64,000 bases of DNA from Akebia trifoliata (Eukaryota > Streptophyta > Magnoliopsida > Ranunculales > Lardizabalaceae). The notes beneath the pieces are model-generated. The model searched no databases, was not told where the DNA came from, and saw only the letters and a list, made by a program, of their open reading frames with translations. A program made the translations under genes and the position numbers. This document shows, one piece after another, positions 44,201 to 54,111 of this stretch. The stretch is from NCBI GenBank assembly GCA_017979445.1, contig CM030705.1, forward strand, positions 13,261,540-13,325,539. The letters are read 5' to 3'. Within the stretch, counting starts at the first letter, position 1; each line of letters begins with the position of its first letter.

Positions 44201-45111
44201 CTTACACATAAATAAATAGATAAGTTATAATGCTCTGCTTAGTGCACGATCAGAAATAATCTATGATGTAGCTATTAATCCTGATCTACAGAATTTAGCA
44301 GAAATCAAAAAATATCTACGACTGTATAACATAACCAAACATACATCAGATATTTAAATAAAAATTTAATAGGATTAAGTAAAAAGCCATACCAGTATGA
44401 CCGGTGAATAAGTGCATGGAATCATCTGGTTCAACTGCAATTACTCAAAATTAACAAAAACCAAAAAAAAATTTAAAAAACATCAACATAATGATCTACT
44501 AGAGCCAACTAGACAATTATAACAGTGGGAAAAAAAATGCCCATCAAAAAGTACTTTTGAAACTTCACATTTAAAAAAAAAAAATTCAAACTAGTAGGAG
44601 CTGAGCTCTCATGAAGAACTCAACAGGTAAACAAAGATCACTTTTTGGGGGGTTTTTACCATAGTTTCTAGAGAATAAATTTATAAAATTTGTTCTCTAG
44701 AACTACCCATCTTCCTTTAAACTTATACGGTTTGATTGGAGTTCTAAGTTTAAAAAATGAGGATGTTACAATTAGAATTAAAGAAAAAAATTAGATTTTT
44801 CTACAGAAAGAACGATTGGGATTGAAATTTAATAGAGAAAATAGAATACCCAGAAACCGAAATAAAATAAACTAAAAATCAGTTTTTGGGCATACCCAGA
44901 TCATCATCTGATCCAGCTTCGTCATCCGCATCAGGAAGATCTGCACCAATGGACAGATAAAGAGATCAAAAGAGTTAAGAGAGGGTTACATAGAAAAGGG
45001 GGAGATAGAGAGGGTCACACCTTCTTCATCGACGTTGATTTCTTCGATTATGTCGTTTTCATCCAGGAATATTTCACCTTGATCATCTTCCTCGTCGCCA
45101 TGACCGCTCAT
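32207..45111 (-). CDS. AAMP: WD40 repeat protein, AAMP/Sqt1 orthologue (11 exons)
   Basis: The exons are 45111-45021, 44940-44896, 44434-44393, 36846-36727, 36609-36464, 36085-35938, 35816-35733, 35242-35127, 33918-33860, 33262-33172 and 32434-32207. All junctions are GT-AG and phases agree, giving 1170 nt (389 aa). An acidic N-terminus ([20 protein letters not shown]) precedes about seven to eight WD repeats. Landmarks are [77 protein letters not shown] and the terminal [16 protein letters not shown]. The family is angio-associated migratory cell protein; its yeast relative Sqt1 chaperones ribosomal protein uL16. The plant protein is probably cytosolic with a similar role, which is inference. 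Intron 3 is 7.5 kb and holds LINE and copia DNA, and five introns carry TEs, yet the coding frame is clean. Confidence 0.95.
32693..33039. mobile_element. hAT-like MITE, GAGAGCTGCTA family, in AAMP intron 10
   Basis: The 347-bp element has inverted ends GAGAGCTGCTA and TAGCAGCTCTC, continuing inward through CAACTTTTACTTATT and its complement. It is flanked by the 8-bp duplication TTTTTATT (32685-32692 and 33040-33047). The 8-bp size points to hAT. Related copies lie at 17909-18262 and 58789-59687. It has no coding capacity. Confidence 0.8.
34139..34250 (-). mobile_element. tRNA-derived SINE in AAMP intron 8
   Basis: On the minus strand the head reads GGGCTTAATAGCTCAGTTTG with A box TAGCTCAGTTTGG (34242-34230). 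The B box GGTTCAAGTCC (34196-34186) sits in a pairing T-arm (GTGG...CCAC). An A-rich tail made of ATAAATAT repeats follows. The acceptor stem does not close, so it is a SINE rather than a working tRNA gene. Confidence 0.65.
35393..35691. mobile_element. Tourist-like MITE (PIF/Harbinger) in AAMP intron 7
   Basis: The ends GGCCCTTCTTGGCAT and ATGCCAAGAAGGGCC are perfect complements, and TTA is duplicated at 35390-35392 and 35692-35694. The 299-bp length, 3-bp TTA duplication and GG..CC termini fit Tourist-type MITEs. Its right end lies 41 bp from exon 7. Confidence 0.85.
36165..36451. mobile_element. Mutator-like MITE in AAMP intron 5
   Basis: The 287-bp element has long inverted ends. GGGCATTTTAGAAACATCTC and GTAATATTAGGTTTACCCCC at the left pair with CCTAATATCACCAATTTAAC and GTGTTCCTAAAATACCC at the right. 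A perfect 9-bp duplication TTAAAGATT (36156-36164 and 36452-36460) marks a Mutator-type insertion. It lies 12 nt from the splice donor of exon 5 and occupies most of the intron. Confidence 0.9.
37210..37900 (-). pseudogene. LINE ORF2 C-terminal (zf-RVT) relic
   Basis: In the minus frame near 37500-37540, [14 protein letters not shown] matches the zf-RVT region of plant LINEs (EES.DHL..HC). It is followed by a region resembling the usual tryptophan-rich tail. There are many stops. It lies in AAMP intron 3 in the same orientation as AAMP. Confidence 0.6.
38345..38725 (+). pseudogene. LINE relic, left part, split by the copia element
   Basis: The plus-strand translation contains [30 protein letters not shown] and KQDGSFSV. 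These correspond in order to the GDRIRFWED, FPRLF.LS..K and DG.FSV segments of plant LINE ORF2. The copia element interrupts it directly after this, and the continuation lies at 43624-43800. Confidence 0.65.
38731..38967 (+). repeat. Copia 5' LTR
   Basis: Starts CGTTAAAGAAAATGAAG, where the 3' LTR starts TGTTAAAGGAAATGAAG, so the first base of the TG terminus is mutated to C. Ends TTTATTTTCTTTCA. An internal direct repeat AAGCTCAGAATA occurs twice near the start. Confidence 0.95.
38968..38979 (+). promoter_or_regulatory. Primer binding site (initiator tRNA-Met type)
   Basis: TGGTATCAGAGC follows the 5' LTR with no gap. It is complementary to the 3' end of initiator tRNA-Met, as in most plant copia elements. 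Confidence 0.93.
39031..43370 (+). pseudogene. Copia gag-pol, broken by frameshifts, stops and an integrase deletion
   Basis: Gag (39031-39768) has [12 protein letters not shown] and [20 protein letters not shown]. The zinc knuckle lies in another frame near 39790-39900. The protease motif DSG is near 40132. Integrase has WHQRLGH, a CLIC motif and HVDIWGG. RT (41939-42577) keeps YVDD near 42424, and RNase H keeps [10 protein letters not shown]. Breaks include frame changes near 39760, 40100, 40440 and 41265, and stops at 41935 (TAG), 42577 and 43142. A deletion in integrase near 40863 leaves KVNGSEF and removes the segment holding the second catalytic Asp. It cannot be autonomous. Confidence 0.93.
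43373..43381 (+). promoter_or_regulatory. Polypurine tract
   Basis: GAGGGGGAG immediately precedes the 3' LTR TG. It is the expected plus-strand priming site. Confidence 0.9.
43382..43618 (+). repeat. Copia 3' LTR
   Basis: 237 bp, TG to CA, with four differences from the 5' LTR: the first base, GGAAAT/GAAAAT, TAGGCTT/TAAGCTT and TTTGTTT/TTGGTTT. Confidence 0.95.
43624..43800 (+). pseudogene. LINE relic, right part, continued after the copia element
   Basis: The translation [16 protein letters not shown] resembles the SIPSKVSFFVW region that starts the zf-RVT block of plant LINEs. It continues the segment at 38345-38725 once the copia element and one CATAG are ignored. Confidence 0.5.
43801..44392. 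other. Remainder of AAMP intron 3
   Basis: No clear coding similarity. The sequence may be further decayed LINE DNA. AAMP exon 3 follows at 44393. Confidence 0.4.
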
Positions 45112-45191
45112 TCTCTCTCTCTCTCTCTGTAGTGGAGATAAAAGGAGGGCTTTTGCAGGGTTTTTCTTCGACGCAGTTGTGCGTATCGCTA

Positions 45192-45895
45192 GGTATCCGA
45201 TCGGATACTATTATATCCGAATTCGAATCCGAAAAAAAAGAATGATATCCGAATTCGAATTCGAATCCGATCGGATAGCACTAACAAACATTCGAATCCG
45301 AACTTCAAAATTATATCGGATATCCGATAAAAATCCAGGATTTCCCTCTTTGTGTGAGAGTAAAATAGGGTTTTACTGTGTTTGAAAGAGAGAGAGGAAG
45401 TATCCTTGGATGCTCATCGGTCGGAGAAGACGACGGTAATGGAGCTCGCACAAGTCGAGAAAATAGGTTTTACCGAGAGAGTGAGAGAGAGAGAGTATGT
45501 GTGTACCTGGATGCTCGCCGGCCGGAGAAGACGGTGGGTTATGGAGCTCGCTGCCTCGCACAGTCCAAAACCTCCATTATCGTTTACTTCGACTGATTCT
45601 GCGTTTCTGATTGGGTTGGAGAAGATGATACTTTATAAGTTAAATTTTGTTATAAAACAGAAATACACGACACCATATACATACATGTGTTAAAGTTTTG
45701 CTGTAAAACATGAATACATAATATATGTATATTATATCGAAGCGGATATTATCGAATCGGATTTCGCAATATCCGAATTCGTATCCGAAACTCATTTGAA
45801 TGTTAAAATAACATCCGAATCTGATATCCGAATATTTCGAATAATATCCGATTTTTCAAATTCGAATTCGGATTTCGAATATCCATTGACACCCC
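45192..45895. mobile_element. hAT-like palindromic element just upstream of AAMP
   Basis: It is flanked by near-identical 8-mers TATCGCTA (45184-45191) and TATTGCTA (45896-45903), and its right end CCATTGACACCCC is a hAT-type terminus. Both subterminal regions are packed with GATATCCGAATTCGAAT-type words in both orientations. The middle has a diverged tandem duplication of about 100 bp (GGATGCTCATCGGTCGGAGA and GGATGCTCGCCGGCCGGAGA). Its near end is about 80 bp upstream of the AAMP start codon. Confidence 0.65.
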
Positions 45896-46378
45896 TATTG
45901 CTAAGCACGTGCGTGATATGGAAAGTGGTCGGGTCGGGCCGGGCCGCGCCTAGGCCGATTCTTGTTTAGGGACGGCTTGCGAGCTCAAACGATCCTTACG
46001 ACCCAATTATTTCTATTAAAATTGGATAATTTAGTAATAACCCAAGAGAAATTGGTGACATTAGATTTACCCTTGACTGAGAAGAGTAAAGGCTATTTTT
46101 TTTCAATGTTTTAATAGTGATTTTTTTTTTGAAAAATTATGAAAAAAAAAAAATTTAGTTAAAATAAATTATTAAAATAGTATCAATTTTTTAAAAATTT
46201 ATCAAAAGAATAACGAATCGATACTTTACATGTCGATTTATTTCTTTTTAATTAAAAAAAATTAATTTTTAAGTGTCAAAAAAAAAAAAAAAAAATTCAA
46301 AGAAAATTTTTTAACACTTTAAGTGCCAATGTACTTCCCACCAATTTTTTCTAGTATTTTTCCTTGATTTTCTTCTTA

Positions 46379-47040
46379 GGGTATGTTTGATTGCACATGG
46401 AAAATATGGTGGAAAATCAATTTCCATGGAAAATGACATTTTTCAAGTGTTTGATTGCACATGGAAATGAAAATTCATTTTCCACCCCATTCAAAAAGCC
46501 CACTAAATCATGGATTTCACTTTTCCACCCATATGGGTAGGAAAATGAAATCCACCCATATTTTCCATCCTCAATTCTTCCCTACCACCACCACCTCCAC
46601 CACCACCACCACCATTACACTAACTTCGCCATCGTCGTCGTCATCGCTGTCGTCACCATCGCCGTCGGTTCCGTCTCCGACCACCTTCTCTCTCTCTTCT
46701 TCTTCTTTTTCTTCTTCTCCTTCTTCTCCATCCCTCACCTCCTCCACCACCACCACCACGATGTTCTCCCCCCATCTTCCTCACTTACCTCCGTCGCCAT
46801 TGTCGTCGTCGCCTCCGCCACCTTTGACGCCACATCCTCCCCCCTCCCTCTTTCTCGTCATCTTCTTCTTCCTCTCCCCCTCCTCTCATCTTCTTCCTCC
46901 TTCTCTTCTTCTTTTTTCTCATATTTTTCCATGATTTTATCCAAGTGAAATCAAACAATGGAATTTGATTTTCCAACCCTATTTATTTTCCACAACTAAT
47001 TTTCCATGGAAAGTGACTTTCCATTCAATCAAACATACCC
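46379..47040. mobile_element. PIF/Harbinger-like MITE with an expanded microsatellite interior
   Basis: The ends GGGTATGTTTGATTG and CAATCAAACATACCC are perfect complements with TTA duplicated at 46376-46378 and 47041-47043. Subterminal copies of TTTTCCATGG follow. The interior (46580-46930) is a long C/T-rich region of CCACCA, TCGTCG and TCTTCT repeats. It gives long but meaningless Ser/Pro/Thr frames. Confidence 0.85.
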
Positions 47041-47125
47041 TTATTCTCCTATTTCTTCCTCCTCCTCGTCTGACAACGACACGCACATTAACAAAGGTAA
47101 TAAAAACTCTTTTCCCTTTTTTTTT

Positions 47126-47345
47126 AAATTCTTAATAAGTGATGAACATCTTGATCTAAATCTAGAAAAAAATTTAAACAAAATCAAGATCTTTATCTAA
47201 AACAAGATAAAAAATTTAAACAAAATCAAGATCTTGATCTAGATCAAGATATAAAAAAAAATCAAGATCTTGATCTTGAGTTAGATCTAAATCAAGATCA
47301 AAACTTAAAATAAAATAAAAAAATCAAGATCAAGATAAAATTAAA
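47126..47345. repeat. ATCAAGATCTTGAT palindromic repeat cluster
   Basis: ATCAAGATC, GATCTTGAT and their fusions occur at least eight times in about 220 bp, separated by AAATTTAAACAAA or ATAAAAAA. A (TA)n tract (47349-47378) follows. It resembles the subterminal repeats of a transposon and lies at the left of the MULE-like region. Confidence 0.6.
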
Positions 47346-47346
47346 A

Positions 47347-47377
<31 letters not shown>

Positions 47378-48778
47378 TGATTTATAAAGATCTTGATTAT
47401 TAAATCAAAATAAAAAAAAATTAAAAATTAAGATCTTGAACCAAGATTTAGATAAAGAAATGTTTAAATGTTTATTTATATAATTGTTTTTTTTTTTAAA
47501 TAGATGACAACTAATGACAGACGCATTAATAGAGGTCCGATTACCAACGAATTTATAAACAATCATCAGAGTCATATATCGAGTGATATTTGGATGGGAC
47601 ATGATATAATTTTATATTTAAAAATTATTAATAATTAGAACTCACCACTTAGTGTCTCAGTGTTGAGTTCACCATTTAGTATCGTAGTATCGAGTTCATA
47701 ACTTGTGTGAAAATTGATTAAAATTATATAATTTTTTAATAATTAATTTTACAATAATGCAGATTGACTACAATTACCTTTACGAGTGCGATATCATTCA
47801 CAAGTTTTTAGAGATTGAAAAATTAGTGGTCCACGGGAGGTCATTGCCGCTACTATTGGTTTGAGCAATGTCTAGAACTAAGGATCAACGGATATCCTAT
47901 TATTGTGTCATGTATGGCGAGAGAGGATTATTCCGGTCTCATTTATCAAGGTTTTGGAGTTTTAACTTATACTGATAACTCTCACTTCAGTACCATTAGT
48001 CTTACATGGTTATGTGATACATTTAGAAAATGGTCAAATAGACAAATGTCGATGAATAAGGTAAAATTTAATTATTTATTATTATAATAATAATTTTAAT
48101 ATTCATATTTTTAAATTTTATATTATTGATTAATATTTTACATTTATATCAAGTACATAATCATACTCGTGCCTATTTATTGGTACTGTGTAAAGCCACA
48201 TTGTTTCCAAGATGCATTTGGTAAGAGTGTTGATACAAGTTTATTACATTTATTTACATATTTATTTATTATATCTTATTATACTTGTGGTGTCGCCGTT
48301 CTTGGATATTTGTACCATATTTTTAGTAAAATTACAAAAATGAATAAGAGCAACCATTGAGGCTTATGGATATACGTCATTTCTACAAATATAGGCACAT
48401 AAGCGATTATTAATTGGCAGATTCATACTTACGAATCAGGATGTTATATTCCCCCAAGTATGTAGTGGATCATAACTAATATGACATATATTAGAGATTC
48501 GCATCATAATGTCTTACCATACCGGATCAAGTTAGATTTTCTTCTTCCTTCCATGGTAATTATGTTTAATTAAAAATTTTAAATATTATTATTATAATAT
48601 TTTATATTTAGTCATTTTAATAATTTATTTATTATTTTTTAGGTTTTCTAGACACCATATATGCATGTTGATTATGATATAGACATTATGCGCACAACCC
48701 CTAATCTAAGTTCATACCGATCTTATGTAACTTTTTTACACACTGTCTTATATCATTTTGTGAATCGATGTATAAGAC

Positions 48779-50506
48779 TGAAAGCGCCCTCGATCCGCGG
48801 GGTGCGCGGATCCACTTTTGACCCTTGAGGTTTGGGAGTCGCCACCTAGTTATTATGGTCTAGGAACTAAACTGACTCTAAAACGGATAATGAACTAATC
48901 TACTACAGAAAATCTGAATCCGGGGATCATGTTACGGGGTTGGAAGGTGTTAGACACCAACCCCGCCCGACCATTGCCGGTCTCTACTTATCCCAAATAA
49001 ATCTACATCGCTAATGACAAACCTAAATTAAAAAATAATGAAAACCTTACCTTCGATCTGCAAAAGTGTTATTCCCTCAGATCTGGTGAAAACGGCTCCT
49101 TGTACCGTATTCCTTACTTCGTTCTATCTCCGGATCTGATTTCTGATCTCCGAGGTAAGGTATCTCCTTCTTGGATCTGGGTGCTTTGAATTTGTTGTGG
49201 ATTTTTGGGATGTTTTTGAGAAGTTTTTGGGTGTTTTTTAGGCTAAAATCGAAGCAGGGGTGTTAGGTAAGGAGTTGAGGCTCCAAAATTAGGATTTTGG
49301 AGAGGTTGTGGAGGCTTCTTCACCTACTTTTCCTAGGGTTTTTTCTTTGATACGAAAATTGGGTGTGAAGGCTCCTATTTATAAAGTTTTTAGAAGCATT
49401 AGGGTTTGATTAGGGTTTCTTTTTAGGGTTTCAATTAGGGTTTAGACTTTGGTCTCATGAGATGGACTTAGTCTTTAGGGTTTTGACTTTAGTCTTATGA
49501 GATTGACTTGATTAGATTAGGATTTTGATTTAGGGTTTTGACTTTAGTCTTATGAGATTGACTTGATTAGTTTAGATTAGGGTTTTGATTTAAGGTTTTG
49601 ACTTTAGTCTTATGAGATTGACTTTAATACTTGACTTTAGTCTTACTTAATTGACTTTAATTTTGACTTTAGTCTTATTTGATTGACTTTAATATCTTGA
49701 CTTTAGTCTTGCTTGATTGACTTTAAATTTTTGGAGAACCCCTATTTATTATATCTTTGATTCTTTGGACTCCCAAATGAAGGGGTCCTTAAAGAAATAT
49801 CTTGCGAACCATCAACAATTTTTCTTGAAAGCCTGATTGATCAATTTTTTCGTTTAAATTTTATAATTAATTTTATTAATGTTTCACTTTACATTATTTA
49901 ATGATTTATTTATTAATTTCAAAAAATTTAATTATTAAAATTGTGAAATTACCATTTTGCCCTCGGAGAGGATTTTTTACGTTTTAAGTCGTTTTTCAAT
50001 GTTCCAGGATGTTTTGGAATCAATTTTTCATAAGGAATTCAATGGGAATATTGGTTTTTGTCATTTATGAAATTTTTTGTGTGAAATGGTCGTGAATTTT
50101 ATGAGGGGTATTTTCGTAATTTTGTCAAATTTTGTGAAAATTGGCGAAATGATTTATTTGGTTTCGAGTTGTCATTTTATGTATTTGAATGGATTTTTCT
50201 AAGTGTAATGTAGGCTCTAAGGTTGTTTTGATGTTAGGGGTATTTTGGTAATTTGATCATTTTTAGTGATTTTTATCGTGAAGCTTCTTTTTGGTTTGTA
50301 GGATGATGATTTCTATGTTTCTGGGGTAGTATTTTCCTAGCGCAGCGTGGTTTCTAAGTTTTGTCAGTTCGAGATACCTCATCCGGATTTCTGAAACATA
50401 TCTGGTAACAAAATAAAGCATTGGAATAGACATCCATCATTGGGAACCTTTGCGATCGGGTTGACGACTTGATTAATCAGGCGGATGCAAAAATGGGGTG
50501 TCTACA
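48779..50506. mobile_element. Solo LTR, family B copy 2 (1728 bp), inside the mobile-domain pseudogene
   Basis: It runs from TGAAAGCGCCC to GGGGTGTCTACA with a perfect AAGAC duplication (48774-48778 and 50507-50511). The shared family motifs are GGGAGTCGCCACC near 48836 and GGAAGGTGTTAGACACC near 48943. The interior includes the GACTTTAGTCTTA tandem repeat. No internal retrotransposon domain remains. Confidence 0.9.
49440..49735. repeat. Tandem repeats inside the solo LTR
   Basis: The unit GACTTTAGTCTTATGAGATT with short variable linkers (TTAGGGTTTTGATT or AATACTT) is repeated about seven times, decaying to the right. It is G/T-biased like the rest of the LTR. Confidence 0.8.
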
Positions 50507-51290
50507 AAGACAATTTGGCCTACAGTAAATTATTTCGAGGTTCTGTCATAATGTAGGTTACAAGAAGGAGGAGAGGTACAGTACCACCTAAACGATGAGA
50601 GATTGGGAAGAAAGATTTGATAGATTTTGCGTATATAGTCAATTATATCAAAACTTGGAAGATAATCTTAAATATTAAATATCAATTATGTCAATTATTT
50701 AATATTTGCAAGGTAATTTTTAATGTTTTTAACCAAGTGGTCATTTGAGGAGTTTCAAAGATGGTATGATTGCCTTCGGATATAGAATTCGACATTGCAC
50801 TACCTTGAGTCACGATATATGCCACGTAATTATACGGATGAGTTGTATGCATTATACAAGAATCGATATTATAATATGATAAGTTATAATATTTATTTTA
50901 ATTACTTTTAAGAAATTTATAAATAAAAATATATATTTAATATTTTTATTTATTTTTCAGATCGGTGTTCTCAATACATTGACTCCTTAGATTCGTGAGA
51001 TGGATGTTCATGGAAGAGTCATAGATCAATTAGAAGTTGTTGTCTCGATCTTGACATAGTTATCACCATTGCCTATTCAAATACCTAGATTGAGTGAGTT
51101 GATTTATACAATTTTACAATGATGACGTTGTCGATGTCAACCTAAGCTTAAGCCTGTGCGGGAGGAGAATGATGAAGAGGAAGATGATAAGGATTACGAG
51201 TAGTAGCATGATGAGACTGATCGTGTCCAAGCCAGTCATGATAATTATATATTAATGCATGTTAACCAGATGAGGATATAATACGTGCAA

Positions 51291-52429
51291 ATCTCAGGAT
51301 TGGTTTATTTTCATCTTTGTTGAGTCATGCATATGATATTTTACACACAGTTAGATCATCATATATACATCATATGCAATACCCACAGACTCCTCATTAT
51401 GATATACACTCACCATTTTCCCATACAGAGCCATATCAACTTATAAAGTCATATGGACATCACATGTCATATTCACAAACTCTTGTTGAGTCATATCAAC
51501 CTCATATGCTAAGGATTTGACCTATACATAATCTAGGAAGAAACGTAATCAAAAAAATCTGCGCGAGAGTTATTTAAGGATGATTATACTTGAGGTAAAC
51601 ATTGTCGTTAGTAGGCTATGTTTTATATTATGATTTATTGTTTGTATATCTACGTGACATTTTTATCTTTTATTTATCAGTTTCACCAAAATTAATCTAA
51701 TAATTCATTACTTGCTTAGCAAAAATAAAATAGTAGACTCGCTAAAAAGCACAATAAACATGTATGTAATTTGGATCATTATTTATTTTTGTTAATTAAG
51801 CAAGGGATTAGTAGTTGATGGAAGTGAAGATGGATTCAACGGGATTTGAATTTAGGTCATAAGATCAATTTTTCTCAAGTCTTTACTACTTAACAAAATT
51901 TCACCTTCATATAATTTGGATTATTGTGGTATACCTCATTTCTAGAGTTAAAATGAAGACAACAAAAATAATAATGCTAAAAAAATAAATAGAATCACCC
52001 ACTCACATTGGAAAATTTGATTAAAAAATTATATTAAATATCATTACAAAGGATTTCATGATCATCATTCCAACTAAATTCGTAAGTGTATTCTAAAATA
52101 AATCGTTTCCAAAATACAGTAAACCTCAAAAATTCAATATTACTCTAAAATAAAACATGCGGCTATAATTAGTTGGATTTTTTTTTCAAAATGTATGCAA
52201 CTTATTTCTAAATTCTGATTTCGATGCACAATAAAACAAATAAAATAAAAGATAGACAATATTTGTTTACAAGGTTCGTTGCACAATTTAGCAACGTCCA
52301 CGGATTCTTGCAAAGGAATCCACTATTTTGATATCTATATATTATATAACAACTACTTACATATATACAAAATTAAATACATAAACATTAAAAAAAATTA
52401 AAAAATTATAATTATTTTCAAATTGAATT
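51291..52429. other. No gene recognised; SINE-like piece near 51800-51915
   Basis: 51317-51520 has a His/Tyr/Ser-rich frame (HSPFSHTEPYQLIKS) continuing from the mobile-domain relic, possibly its tail. 51800-51915 resembles the SINE-like sequence at 27664 (GTGAAGATGGATTCAACGGG on the plus strand). The rest is AT-rich. Confidence 0.4.
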
Positions 52430-53470
52430 TTTACATGTTGATCAAGTATGTCTAATATTTTCACAACGGTTACAATGTAATGGTCGCACATCTTAAATGT
52501 CAATCTTTTTTCTATTGACTTTTGGAAAATCAGGTTGACGTCGAGTCATTGACGATACAATTTGTTTTTCTCATTGCAAAGGATTTTCTAATTCATATAG
52601 AACAGGAATATCTTCCATAGAAGTTGCATAACATTGTCTATATCTTTCAATAGTGAATTTCTTTGAACAAAATTGATATTTATCTCATCTTTTAATATCG
52701 CATGCTACCATGAAATACGTGTTTGAGTCCATTTTCCACACATACAATATCTTTGATCCATTTGAACTACATGCATTTTTTTATTTTGCACGATCATAAA
52801 CCTTCAATCTTATATCATTAATAATTAAAAATTCACAATTAATATTTTTTGTATTATTTTTCGAATTTTATTTTCAATCTTTGAAACTAATTGAGAATTT
52901 CAAGTAAAATTCTTTAATATATGTCTATTATGTAATTCAATTATTTTACACTTAATACATTTTAAAATAAAAATTTGATAATGACTTATTGTCAAATGAA
53001 CTAATGTATATATTAAATCTTCTTTTGATATAATTCAATTATATGTTTCGATATTTTCTCTATTAATTAATTTTAATTGATTTTTACAATCAATTTAAGT
53101 GTAAACTTTAACTAATTTTTCTAAAAATTTACAAAATAAATCAGATTTATATATTCTTTTTAAATTTGTTTAAAAATGTTGAATACAAAAAAAATAAAAT
53201 GATAAAAAAAATATTTATCACTATAAATATATATTTTTTTTAAATAAATGAAACTTTGTTAAAATCATAAGGTCTAAGTGAGATTCTCAAGTATCTTTTA
53301 TTATCTTGTTCAACTATTGAATATGTAAGTGAAAAAATATCATAATTTGGGATGTGAATAACCACATCAAACAGTATACCTTGATATTTATCTTTTAAGA
53401 ATGTATCATCTAATCTTACAATAAGTAAACATCTATTTTTAAAATCATCTATACATGTCTTAAAGAAAAT
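52430..53470 (-). pseudogene. MULE (MuDR-type) transposase pseudogene
   Basis: The minus strand from 53470 reads FKTCIDDFKNRCLLIVRLDD, then TFLKDKYQGILFDVV and IFSLTYSIVEQDN. This is the start of the MULE DDE domain (CI.GF, IDGT.L..KY.G, FPLAFAIVE). Further down are a SWIM-type motif (CMCGKWTQTRISW with a stop before HA, near 52745-52700) and a zinc knuckle CNRCENIRHT with a stop inside CX2CX4HX4C (52490-52435). Stops and frame losses in between show it is long dead. It is convergent with the mobile-domain pseudogene, a pairing known in plant MULEs. Confidence 0.78.
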
Positions 53471-54106
53471 AAAAATACGTTGAAAATGACTATTTAACCT
53501 GATCTTAAGAAAATAAAAACTTCCTGATTTTATTTCTAAAATGATTTGACAAAAATATTCAATAACTTTACAACCATATATTTTATAATTGATTTTTTCT
53601 CTTACTTTTCAAGTTTTTATATATGTGATAATTACATTATATTCATCTATAATATCAGCTATTATAGATTAGGAAGAATAAAATTGATTATTCCTTACGC
53701 GAGTTAAAATTTTATCCTTTATCTAGTTACTATTAATTTGAATATGAGGTTGTGAATCCATTTTATCTATACACGTGTGAGTTGTGTTAAACTTACGTAT
53801 AGTAAATAAATCACTATTTATAATTTTTTCAGTATATATACGGCACTTATAGTTTGGAACATCACATTAGTGAAAAAAAAAATTGTGGGGGCAAGTGCCC
53901 CCATTCTAAATTCACCTGTCTACAATTATGTGCGTGCCACCACGTCAAAATGTCATTTTTATCACCTTAAAAATATCATCCCCGACACAACTCTTTTGTT
54001 ATTTTGGGTACAACAATCACATACATGTTCTACTACCAATAAAAATTGAGTCGTGCGTTTTTGAACCCCTTTCGCCCCTCTTCTGACATACATCTTAGAA
54101 TTTAGA
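53471..54106. other. Upstream side of the MULE relic; no gene recognised
   Basis: AT-rich sequence that should include the decayed N-terminal part of the transposase. GGGGGCAAGTGCCCCC near 53886 is a short perfect hairpin. No TIR could be fixed. Confidence 0.4.
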
Positions 54107-54111
54107 GAGTT

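Larger units (their letters stand above)
47760..51290 (+). pseudogene. Plant mobile domain (MAIN/PP7-long-form-like) pseudogene, split by a solo LTR
   Basis: Several frame pieces run across this region. The best evidence is at the LTR junctions. The sequence just before 48779 reads NRCI in frame (with the duplicated bases). After 50506 it continues RQFGLQ, and RQFG is characteristic of plant mobile domain proteins. Further pieces are a TPY segment near 48655, DWEERFDRFC near 50600, RWYDCLR near 50760, and an acidic tail (EENDEEEDDKDYE) near 51170. Stops and frame changes are frequent. The domain occurs in MAIN-type host genes and in MULE and Ty3 transposons. The MULE relic at 52430-53470 favours a transposon origin. 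Confidence 0.6.

Noticed and set aside
46455..46934. 159-codon Ser/Thr/Pro-rich frame and its Glu/Arg-rich complement
   Set aside because: It is the translation of CCACCA/TCTTCT/TCGTCG microsatellite inside a TTA-flanked MITE. There is no conserved motif and both strands are open for the same reason.
49380..49620. TTAGGG-rich stretch as an interstitial telomere
   Set aside because: The TTAGGGTTT words are spaced irregularly and belong to the G/T-biased tandem repeat of the solo LTR. Plant telomere TTTAGGG arrays are not present.
51317..51520. 67-codon His/Tyr/Ser-rich frame as a separate gene
   Set aside because: It follows the acidic tail of the mobile-domain relic in the same region and has low complexity. 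It is more likely decayed sequence of that relic.
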